Of a stretch of 64,000 nt of DNA, positions 55,654 through 64,000 are shown one piece after another. The number at the start of each line of letters is the position of its first letter. Position 1 is the first letter of the stretch. A model generated the notes under the pieces. It was not told the DNA's origin. It searched no databases and worked only from the letters and a program-made list of their open reading frames with translations. The position numbers and the translations under genes are program-made. The stretch is from Gnetum montanum. Taxonomy: Eukaryota; Streptophyta; Gnetopsida; Gnetales; Gnetaceae. The stretch spans positions 229,569 through 293,568 of the forward strand of contig MNCI01002704.1 in NCBI GenBank assembly GCA_015680685.1, in the 5' to 3' direction.

Positions 55654-57600
55654 TCAGGGTGTTTGCCTTTTCTTTAATTGTGGGTTGAGTGCATACACCC
55701 TAGACTCTTGCATATGTGAGATTACAGGGCAACATCCCTTAGGATGGTCATATTGACATATCTCACATCCACTATCATTGTCTATTTCCAAATCCATAAC
55801 CTCTTCAATGATGGCAACTTTTCCCTTACCCTTGCTACTTGCATGTTCGGCCTTTTTCTTTTCTCTTTTCTCACTACCTTTCTCTCTAGACTCCTCTACT
55901 ATTTTAAGAACAGTTTGAAATCTATTTTCTAGGGAATCCCACATTTGGTCTATCTTTACTGAAACTTCTAATTTCATCTTTTGGATAGGCAAACTTTTCC
56001 TATTTACAATCTCTTCAAGTGGCGACTCTTCTTCATCCTCACAAAATCTTACTTCCCTCTTCCAAAGGGAAGGATCTCGGTTATACTCCTCTAAACTTTC
56101 TCTCTTATGTAGCTCACCTTCTTCCTTAGCAACTTCCTTTAATAGTCTTTGAATTTTATGGGACCTAAGCTCGGATAGTCTCCCTTGGGCATAAGTCCCA
56201 AGGGTTCTTCTCATTTCATGCCTAAGCCCATACACAATATGGTGCAATTGATCCCTTTGTGAATAACCATGGCCAAGACAAAAATGTAACAGTGCATAAT
56301 ATTGGCCCATGGCAACATCCAAGGGTTCATGTCATCCTTGTTTCTAGCCTCGGATTTTCTTTCACAAGTTAGACACTCAGAAGTATGTTTGGTACTTGTT
56401 ATTAAATAGTTCTAACATAGTACTCCAACTACGAATGGATTCTGGTTCTAAAGATTGGTACCAAGTTTTCACTTCTTTAACTAATGCCTGTGGGAATAAC
56501 TTAATTTTTTTCCATTCATTATCTATGTTTTGTAAGGCACACACATCATGGAATGCTTATAAATGATTTTGAGGATTAGCGGTGTATCCCCCTTCAAATC
56601 GTGGGATGTTGTTCATATCTAATCTCTTGATCCTACTATTTTTATGATGCCTTGTTGGAATTCTAACAGCCTCAGTTATGTCCAACATACTTTGAGTAGC
56701 AAGGATGGGTTCATCATGATTTTCTTGTCCATAGCGTCTGCGATGCCTATGTTATTCCCTACTTTCCCTTCTTCTATGTCGTGACTCTCTAGAGTGCCCT
56801 CGTCCCCTTTCCTAGCTATTTTCTCTATGCCTTCCACTTTGCCTACCTTTATCCTCATGGTCTTTTCCTTCATGACCATGTTCAAATATTGAAGGAGATG
56901 GTTAAGGGGATGATGAAGGTGAATAAGAATAAGAACCATCACCATGATAGTGTCTGCTACCTTCTCTTCTATCGTCTCGGCCCTGATTGTGATTGCAATC
57001 AAAATATCCAACTTTATCATGAGTTCGTCTCCCATTTTTAGACCCTTTATGCCCATGGGTATCAGAACTTGGGTTATGAATAGTGGAATGAAGGTTCTAA
57101 TACACAACCCCTTGGCCAAAGTCAAGGGGAGGAACATCGTTGTGTGGGAAACTGCTTGAGCTAGGTTCTCCAACCTCATTTTCATGTAAGATATGTGGGG
57201 CATCTTGGGACCACTTATCCTTCAAAGACTTATGATATCTCTCCTATTGCAAGTCCCTTTGACATTATACCTCTATGGGATGGTATTCTCTTGAGTCATG
57301 GTCTTGCACAAAGTATTTTGCATGTAAGTGCAGTAGGCCAATTCGTGTGAGAGCATGAAGAGGCATGCTCGAGACTGAACGATCAAGAGGTAATACTATG
57401 TTACCTTCTAAGTCTTGCAAACGTAGTTGTTCATCTTGATGGAGGATAAAGGTGAAGTTTGGTATATACTCATTGGGATGAATATATACCACTTGAACTT
57501 GTTGAGAAACTAGTGAATCAACATCATGTGTATTATGCTACCAACTATTTCCTGTTTTAGACCTAGGCGGTGAGGCGCTTTCGTATAAAGAAGGAGACAT
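55654..57600 (-). pseudogene. gag relic of element H
   Basis: ATG at 57,600 (MSPSLYESASPPRLKTGNSW). N-terminal part at 57,492-57,265 (VVYIHPNEYIPNFTFILHQD, LEGNIVLPLDRSVSSMPLHA). The core is at about 56,560-56,360 (WKKIKLFPQALVKEVKTWYQ, SLEPESIRSWSTMLELFNNK), a Retrotrans_gag pattern. A long open frame of 222 codons at 56,322-55,654 is Lys/Glu/Arg-rich and ends with CEICQYDHPKGCCPVISHMQ, a zinc-knuckle-like motif. It makes the particle shell in the family. Frame breaks separate the three parts; the 175-codon frame 57,203-56,676 is the wrong frame of the Ser/His/Arg-rich spacer. Confidence 0.8.
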
Positions 57601-57716
57601 ACTTGTCTATTCAGTGTGCAATGTATTCTTGTTTATTATTTTCTCAACCAACCCTAAGGGTTCGTTCCAACGATGTGAATGATTTCTTATATTCTAGTTA
57701 GCACACAAACAACTAA

Positions 57717-57736
57717 GTCCCTGGCAATGGTGCCAA
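57717..57736 (-). promoter_or_regulatory. Primer-binding site of element H
   Basis: Minus TTGGCACCATTGCCAGGGAC directly beside the 5' LTR. Counterpart of 41,084 in G. Confidence 0.8.
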
Positions 57737-58698
57737 TGATGAATGGCTAGGTACCCCTATGCTCAACCATATGACTATGAGTGTTTGACGCACGATCTAG
57801 TCAAATTCCAAGGACTAAGTGCTTATGCGCCCTTGTGGAACAAGGATGGGTTGATTGATCGTTGTCTTCCAAAGCTTACCTAAATGTCACGATTGTATGG
57901 TTAAGTAAGCTTGAGGCATATGATTTTTATAGCTTTTATCTTTTTATATCCTGCACTAGTAGGGAAGGAGAGATGTAACTAAGTAACTAATTTAACTTAA
58001 CTACTCATTAACTAAGTTCTAACTAATCCTAACACTAGCATCCATTCCCACTTAACATACACATCCTAAACTAGTGAAACACTGCTAGGATTACCGAACG
58101 CTAATCGTTACTGGGTTACCAAGTGTTACACTCATGCTCGAAGTGGTTGTGCTTGTGTAATTTAACGATTTTCTTAATTGATCAAAATGAATTACTATGC
58201 TAATAAGAAAAATGTAAATTTCATAAAATAAAATAAATGCATAAGAAAATAAAATAAAAGAAATGCATAAGAGAAAAAATCTCAAGTGCTACAAGGATTA
58301 ATTAAAGAGCTCATCTTTATTGCCATACACAAGGTGTGCTTAGGTACACAATACTCAAATAAAGATCCTTCCACACTTAGACCTCCTACTATGGGCACTT
58401 GAAAAATACTCTAACTTTCAAATAGACTACAAGAGTTTCACTACTTCACTGTGAAAAGACTTCTCTTCAATTGTGTGCCTAGGCATTGTATTTATAGGCT
58501 TGGGAGCAACTACTCTAATAATTAGAGTAACCACTCTAATAATTAGAATAACTACTAGAGTAACTGCTAAAGTAACCACTCTAATAATTAGAGTAACTAC
58601 TAGAGTAACCACTCTAATAATTAGAGTAACTACTATAGTAACCACTAGAGTAACCACTCTAATAATTAGAATAACTACTAGAGTAACCGCTCTCATCA
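57737..58698 (-). repeat. 5' LTR of element H
   Basis: Plus-strand start TGATGAATGGCTAGGTACCC, end ACCGCTCTCATCA. TATA box at 58,489-58,499 (minus CCTATAAATACAATG). The palindrome array at 58,508-58,690 is upstream of it on the element strand. It matches the 3' LTR at 48,549-49,445. Confidence 0.93.
58508..58690. repeat. CTCTAAT-A-ATTAGAG palindrome array, H 5' LTR
   Basis: About ten modules alternating ACTCTAATAATTAGAGTAAC and ACTACTAGAGTAACC. The core is a perfect inverted repeat around a single A and holds AATAATT, similar to sites bound by plant homeodomain-leucine zipper factors; binding is inference. Confidence 0.9.
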
Positions 58699-58818
58699 AT
58701 GGATGATGTGGACTCATTACCTATTTTATCAAAAGAAACCATATCTTAGTGTCAATGTTAAAATTCAAAGGTAAAAACCAAATATTATCAATCAACACTA
58801 TTATAGTACAACCCACCA

Positions 58819-59100
58819 TCATGAGCACTTATTATGTGATGAGTGAGAATAAATCAAACAAAATGTAACAAAGAAGGAAATAGTGAAAATGTCAATGATG
58901 GTGTAAAACAAAAATAAGTAAATATGAAAAATGTGTAAAACAAAAAAGACAAAAGAAAATAAGGACTTATAATAGTTAGCATTGGTGGCCATCTCCCCCA
59001 TGACTGAGTTGGAAGGAGGAGATCTAAAATAATGAGCAAGGTTGTCCATTAATAGAGGTAGTGTTAGTACTGGTTGTTTTAGGCTCATGGAAACATTTGG
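58819..59100 (-). pseudogene. Pol tail of element J
   Basis: Open frame LLMDNLAHYFRSPPSNSVMG, then EMATNANYYK and a hydrophobic stretch; the same tail as H and G. J resumes here after H (58,699). Confidence 0.45.
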
Positions 59101-60180
59101 TTTGCTAAATGTTGACCAATAATTTCATAATCGGGCTTTCAAGTTTATAGATCATCATGGCCCCTAAAGAAAAAGTTTCATGAATGATATAAGATCATTC
59201 CCATAGCATTTGAAATTTAGTTCGTTATGGCACATGTGTGGGATTCCAATAAAGAACCTTATCTCTTGGTTGGTATTTGACTTTTCTAATTCTTAGGTCA
59301 TGATGTTGTTTGTTGAAGGCCTTGTGTATTTCATTGGATGATCAGGTGGCTAATCAGTTTTCATCTAGTAAGTTAAGATTCATTAACTATTCTTTCTGTG
59401 CTATATTAAGGTCAAGGTTAAGATCACATGTTATAGATAGTGTACGAAGCTCAGCTTGGATAAGAAGTGTTAGAAGTTTACCACACACTAACTCATAGGG
59501 AGAATATCCTAAGGGGAGTTTCCACACGGAGAAATAGGCCTACAGAGAATTTTTCAGTTTGGTGCTCCTGTCTCACCTAGATTTGCTAATGGTTCATGTC
59601 AATATTTTTGTGATTTTCCTATTGGTGACTTTGGCTTGACCATTCGCTTGAGGGTGATATGGTGTAGTCCGTTTATGCTCAACTCCTAAGCATTGCATCA
59701 ACTTCAAAAAAGTCACACTTGTAAAATGTGTACCATTATCAAAAATAAGTGCACGAGGCACACCAAACCTATTTATGATTTGTTTTTGAATAAATCATGC
59801 AACGGTATATGATGTACAGTCAATAACAATGGCTACTTCTACACACTTTGTAAAATAGTCAACAACAATAAAAATGTATGCTTTTCCATTGAACATCGGT
59901 GTAATAGGCCACATAAAATCAATACCCCATATGTCGAAGGTTTCTAAGGGTTGAATCCATTGTTGTGGATCCTCTATTCTAGTAGTCATTCCCCCATCGC
60001 ATTGGTAGCACTCACAAGATTGGAAAAAATGATGGGCATCCCAAAATAATATAGGCCAATAATATCTTGCAAGTAATATTTTAATGGTTGCTCATCTCCC
60101 AGCATAATGATCCCCATAAGGTCCCTCATGAGCATCTTGGAGAACTCGCAATTAATCTACGTCGGGAACATACCATCAGA
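59101..60180 (-). pseudogene. Integrase domain of element J
   Basis: Zinc region near 60,110-60,000 with QSCECYQCDGG (last HHCC Cys again displaced by Tyr), core at 59,989-59,795 (ETFDIWGIDFMWPITPMFNG), the second Asp at about 59,745 (LIFDNGTHFTS) and PYHPQANGQAKVTNRKI at about 59,660, with Lys in place of the catalytic Glu as in H. Stops are present. Confidence 0.82.
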
Positions 60181-60383
60181 ACACACCTTGTAAAGGTGTT
60201 TGTTGATTTCCATAAAATGTTTGAATCAATCGAGAAACTATTGTTTCTTTCTAATGTCTAGCTCTTGTGGTGTTTCCTATGTGAGAAGATAAGTAAGAAT
60301 GCTACTATACCAATTTATATCTATGGGTGATTGATTGTTTATTACACTTGCAAAAAGGAGGTCATCGAGGAAGTGATGAAAAA

Positions 60384-60790
60384 TTAGGTATTCATCCTCT
60401 TTGTTGTCCCTCGCAACTGAGATAAATGATCAGCAACAACATTCTCGGTGCCTTTACGATCTACTATCTTGATGTTGAACTCTTGCAAGATCACTAGCCA
60501 TCGTATAACATGAGGACTCACCATTGGTTTATTCATAAAGAAATGAGTCACACTATGATCTATGTGTACAAATACCTTATAGCCTAATACATAGTGCCTA
60601 AATTTTTCTAATGAAAACACCACAACCATTAACTCTTTTTCGATTGTGGTATAGTTGATTTGTGCACCAGTAACATTTCAACTTGCACAATGAATGTAAT
60701 AGGGATGTTTTTGGTCATCTAACTATGTAAGTACAGCTCTTACAACAAAGTTGGACACATCAGTTATTATATGGAATAGTATGGACTAGT
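60384..60790 (-). pseudogene. RNase H domain of element J
   Basis: Open frame 60,629-60,384 gives MVVVFSLEKFRHYVLGYKVF, HIDHSVTHFFMNK and NVVADHLSQL, the Asp and His regions of RNase H. The upstream part (60,790-60,640) holds the first acidic region in broken form. Confidence 0.82.
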
Positions 60791-61760
60791 CAGGAGCTTG
60801 TAGAATGGATGTTTCTATGAGCTTTTGCTTCAAGGTTTGGAAAGCTACCTTACATTCCTTGGTCCATTCAAAGGGTACATCCTTGTTCATTAATTCTACC
60901 AATGGTTTTGCAATCCTCAAAAAGTTCTTAATAAAACATCTATAATAGCCCGTATGTATAAGGAATGATTGAAAATTTTTTATAGTTTCAAGTTTATGAG
61001 TGATTCCTTCGATGACTTTCATTTTTTCATGATCTACCTCCATCCTTGTTTGTGAAATTTTATGCCCTAATACAATGCCCTTTTGAACAATTAAGTGGTG
61101 TTTCTACCAATTAACCCTTAGGTTGGTTTCAACACATCATTTTAGTACTTGCTCTAATCAATCTAATGCTTATTCAAAGTCTGCTCCATAGGTGAAGAAA
61201 TCATTCATAAAAACCTCCATACCATTTCCTATTTGCTACTGAAATATACTGAGAACCAAACATCGAAATGTTGTTGGAGCATTACACAAGCCAACTGGCA
61301 TCTGTCTATATGCAAATGTTCCCCAAGGACTCGTAAATGTAGTTTTGGCTTGGTCTTCTAGTGCTATTTGAATTTCATTTTACCCACTATAACCATCCAG
61401 AAAACTATAGTAGCAATGCCCTACAGTGGTATCTAAAACTTGGTCAATGAATGGTAATGGGAAATGGTCTTTAAATGTTGCCATGTTTAATAGCCTAAAG
61501 TCTATACACACCATCCATTTGCCACATTTTTTAGGCACAATGACTAATGTACTGAGCCATTCACTATCAACAATGGGGTAGATGAACCCAACTTTCAGAA
61601 GTTGTTTAATTTCTTCCTTAACTACTTGCTAAAGCTTTGGGTTTAGTTATCTTTGTGGTTGTCATCGAGGTTTCATAGAGGGGTCAGTGTAAATTCTATG
61701 TTGGCATATCCTATGATCTATTCTGGTTAATTCAAGACATGACCAAGAAAAGGCTTTTGA
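60786..61760 (-). pseudogene. Reverse transcriptase domain of element J
   Basis: Contains KWMVCIDFRLLNMATFKDHF and PLPFIDQVLD (about 61,515-61,430), YYSFLDGYSG (about 61,400), FTSPWGTFAYRQMPVGLCNA (about 61,340) and VFMNDFFTYG (about 61,205), where the first Asp of the catalytic doublet is Asn. The thumb and connection run 61,043-60,786 (LIHTGYYRCFIKNFLRIAKP). Stops interrupt it. Confidence 0.86.
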
Positions 61761-61761
61761 C

Positions 61762-62040
61762 CATTTTTTTACCATTTTTAACAATATTTCTTTTTGTTGA
61801 GAAGTGAGCTTAGCATTAATGATTACTAATTTTTCATTCTTAAGAAATGCATACCCCATATCAGTGGGTAGCAATTTTAATTCAATGGGCTCTTGCTTAA
61901 ACTCATCAAGGATTTCCAGCTTTTTCCAGTTGATATTTTTGGTGTTAGTACTTGGAAGTTGGCGACAAACTTTCTCTAATACATATATGCTATTGATATA
62001 GGCACAAGTCAAGCTCTTAGTTGGTTTCATGCATAAAGTT
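61762..62040 (-). pseudogene. Protease-RT linker of element J
   Basis: Open frame 62,030-61,662: MKPTKSLTCAYINSIYVLEK, RQLPSTNTKNINWKKLEILD, then MVKKWSKAFSWSCLELTRID, the 'AFAWSY' segment just before RT. Aligns with H 54,470-54,095. Confidence 0.78.
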
Positions 62041-62299
62041 GAATTACTCTCTTGGTTAGCTATCAGCCACTAGGTGTCTTCCTGTCTTGTGGCTACTACA
62101 TACAGGTATCATTGTATGTCAGTTACTTGTGCACACTGGTTGAATGTAGGCAATGTTAAGTGTTATACAAACCAGGACTTCTACACGCAATTGCACCCCA
62201 TATCACTGTATGCAATGCATGAAAATTTCTTCTTCTTAATCTTCCCAAATGTATTTTATTTTTATATATATAAGGAAAGATCACGTATTCCTAGGTGTG

Positions 62300-62620
62300 C
62301 ATCAATCGTACTTCACCATGCTCTTCCCATTATGATTGGGAAGTCCCCCTTGTAGTTGTTAACTTGAATCCCTAGGAAATCAACTAGATACGATCACCCA
62401 CAAATAGTGGTGAAAATGTCCTCCACTAGTCCCAATGGGATAGTAATGGACTAGTTGACCAATTCTAAATAGACGTTACTCTTCTTTAGTAGAGGCAGTT
62501 CCTAGGCTTTATACATTTCCTAGAAGATTAAATTAACACTAGAACTTGAATCCAAAAGAGCCTTACATGGCTCATTTCTAGTGATTTGAAAATAAATAAG
62601 AGGACTTCCAGGATAAAATA
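62300..62620 (-). pseudogene. Retropepsin-like domain of element J
   Basis: Reads CKALLDSSSSVNLIFQEMYK (active-site D-S-G now D-S-S), LPLLKKSNVYLELVN, ITIPLGLVEDIFTT, GIQVNNYKGDFPIIMGRAW. Preceded by GHLPRKLFYPGSPLIYFQIT as in G. The active-site Gly is lost, so it is probably inactive. Confidence 0.8.
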
Positions 62621-62649
62621 ATTTCCTAGGAAGATGGCCAGATTTAATC

Positions 62650-63079
62650 TAATCAGTGATGGCATGGGTTAATATGACAATATGCGTTGGATGCATTTTT
62701 TGGTTTGAAGGAAGCTCTAAAGATTCAAATGATGGCAAGGTGTTTGGACAATTAGCCACTTGTTGTTGCAAGGACTTGTTTGAACTATTCATTAGAAAGA
62801 AAGGTCTCTTCTTTGTGAAATTGTTTCAACCAATAGTAGGTTGAAGATTGACAACCCTTATGATGTTATGTTGTTGCGACTAGGTAGGAAGCTTGCCTTG
62901 CATAGTTGGAGTAGGTGGTAATGGAGCTAAGGGTGGAAAAGGTGCAAATAGATGAGAAGGATAGTACATATGTGGAGTATAATCCCTAGGAGAAGGAAAA
63001 TTTCTATAGTACTCGAGGGTCTAGTAGTGAGGTTGAAGAGCAATGTGACTAGTAGAGTCGTGGAGAGATCGGTTACCCG
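62650..63079 (-). pseudogene. C-terminal gag remnant of element J
   Basis: Pro-rich text PSHLFAPFPPLAPLPPTPTM (about 62,975-62,900), corresponding to H 55,473-55,291 (SHLTASLPPRAPLPPPPMM). It stops at the LTR of K at 63,080. No folded domain. Confidence 0.6.
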
Positions 63080-63933
63080 TGATGAGTCATGAATTTGCTA
63101 GTTGTGATAACATAGTCGTGATATCACAGTTATGATAACACAGTCGTGATATCACAGTGGTTGTGATATCACAGCCATGATATCATAGTGGCTGTGATAT
63201 CACTACTGTGATATCACTATTGTGTTATTGCATGCATGATATCACATTAGTCGCGATATCACATCCTTCCCTACGATATCATGTACTTGATATCGCAGCC
63301 TGCCACTAGTTCTATAAATAAGAAGCGGCTCTCCCTTGTTTCAGAATCTAGTTTAGTCCCTTAGCAAAACTCTGGCAATTTTATCCCTCTAGAGATAAAA
63401 TTATTTTCCAGTGTATGCCTATAGTGTGGTGATTGTAATTGTACGGCATCCTTATTCTAGTGTGATGTACTTGGACACGCACATGACTGAAAATAAAGAT
63501 CAAGATTACTTTATCATTGCATCATTCACTTAGATTATTTATTTAATTAATTGTTATTTACTACTTTCCTAGTTAATCTCTCTCTCCCTTATCTCATGTT
63601 AAAATGTGGAATGAGTATGACTTGATTACGAGCATTTAAGTGTGAGTACTTGGTAACCCAATAGCGTACCTAGGATCTGCGCTTGGTAATCCCAGTGGTA
63701 GTTGTGCATGAATTCCAAGATGTGTATGGATAATCAAGGAACATATGCTCATCATACTTAGGCTAGTTTAGATTCTCTCACCCTTCTCTCTTAGCTTAGT
63801 TAATATTATCTTCCATTGCCTTCAGGAGTAGCATTAGGTTAGAACACATCATACACCTCACTCTGGACTAAACCATACATGATAAAGCTAATACTAGTCT
63901 AGGTGGGAAGATAGTGAACTACGACCTAAGGCT
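63080..63933 (+). repeat. LTR of element K, running into the gap
   Basis: Begins TGATGAGTCATGAATTTGC, has a GATATC palindrome array (63,110-63,297), a TATA box CTATAAATAAGAAG at 63,312, and continues with text matching the G LTR (TTGGTAATCCCAGTGG; AACCATACATGATAAAGC). By comparison with G the end of the LTR should come soon after the gap starts. It is therefore probably the 5' LTR of a plus-strand element or a solo LTR. Confidence 0.8.
63110..63297. repeat. GATATC palindrome array in K LTR
   Basis: About a dozen TGATATCA-like palindromes at intervals of about 12-25 bp, often within TGTGATATCACAG. G and J LTRs carry smaller versions (40,250-40,352; 46,530-46,575; 39,765-39,812). Confidence 0.88.
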
Positions 63934-64000
63934 NNNNNNNNNNNNNNNNNNNNNNNNNNNNNNNNNNNNNNNNNNNNNNNNNNNNNNNNNNNNNNNNNNN
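63934..64000. other. Assembly gap
   Basis: 67 undetermined bases (N) to the window end. Confidence 1.

Larger units (their letters stand above)
48549..58698 (-). mobile_element. Element H: full-length Athila-like element
   Basis: Two LTRs (3' 48,549-49,445; 5' 57,737-58,698), TSD ATGGA on both sides (48,544-48,548; 58,699-58,703), primer site, gag, protease, RT, RNase H, integrase and a 3' region of about 2 kb. At about 10.15 kb it is the most complete element in the window. All frames carry stops and several catalytic residues are changed. It inserted into J, a member of the same family. Confidence 0.93.
39027..63079 (-). mobile_element. Element J: Athila-like Ty3/Gypsy, split by G and H, ended by K
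   Basis: Minus-strand element in pieces: 3' LTR 39,027-39,822, 3' region 39,823-40,242 and 47,305-48,548, then from 58,699 the rest of the 3' region, integrase, RNase H, RT, protease and the end of gag to 63,079. G and H occupy the two gaps with matching target duplications. K's LTR starts at 63,080 inside J's gag. The missing gag start and 5' LTR should lie beyond K. Confidence 0.85.

Noticed and set aside
56676-57203. 175-codon minus-strand frame in element H
   Set aside because: Met/Ile-rich shadow frame of the gag spacer; the equivalent region of G is read in another frame.
1-63933. Host protein-coding genes, tRNA or rRNA genes
   Set aside because: No convincing exon set, cloverleaf or rRNA core was seen; every recognisable domain belongs to an LTR retrotransposon.

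Overview
This window looks like a stretch of repeat-rich nuclear DNA from a plant with a large genome. It is AT-rich and poor in CpG. I see no host gene, tRNA or rRNA that I can support. Nearly everything can be read as old, decayed LTR retrotransposons piled into one another. Plant origin is supported by two Ty3/Gypsy lineages with plant-type features: Tat-like elements (about 1-38,138) and Athila-like elements (39,027 to the end). A Ty1/Copia fragment sits between them. The species cannot be named from this; a gymnosperm would fit such old, nested, CpG-depleted elements, but that is inference. The last 67 bases (63,934-64,000) are an assembly gap.

Region 1-38,138, Tat-like, all with gag-pro on the minus strand. 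Element A (1-11,020) and element C (about 23,046-35,623) are diverged copies with one layout, listed from high to low coordinate: 5' LTR, primer site, gag-pro, a 29-bp tandem array, then a plus-strand intron-bearing gene relic resembling the antisense plant-mobile-domain ORF known from Tat elements. Neither carries reverse transcriptase or integrase in the window. Element B (13,061-21,232) is a complete two-LTR element with only gag-pro. It sits inside a degenerate tandem array of about 185 bp (11,960-13,060 and 21,233-23,045). A solo LTR, D (24,350-25,969), sits inside an older insertion within C's antisense gene. A fourth element, F (35,624-38,138), is interrupted by C.

Region 38,578-63,933 is an insertion tower. 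A Copia LTR and gag start (38,578-39,026) is cut by Athila-like element J (minus). J is interrupted three times by its own family: G (40,243-47,304, plus strand, TSD CAAGG on both sides), H (48,549-58,698, minus strand, TSD ATGGA on both sides) and the LTR of K (63,080 into the gap). J's 3' region is therefore split over 39,027-40,242, 47,305-48,548 and 58,699 onward, and its pol runs to 63,079. H retains gag, protease, RT, RNase H and integrase as broken frames. G has lost RT, RNase H and integrase cleanly.

Working together: none of these elements can now move by itself, because all frames are broken and catalytic residues are changed. The most interesting material is structural: non-autonomous Tat relatives in which tandem arrays and an antisense gene occupy the place expected for RT-integrase, different minisatellites inside each LTR, and palindrome arrays of two unrelated types in the U3 of otherwise related Athila-like LTRs.
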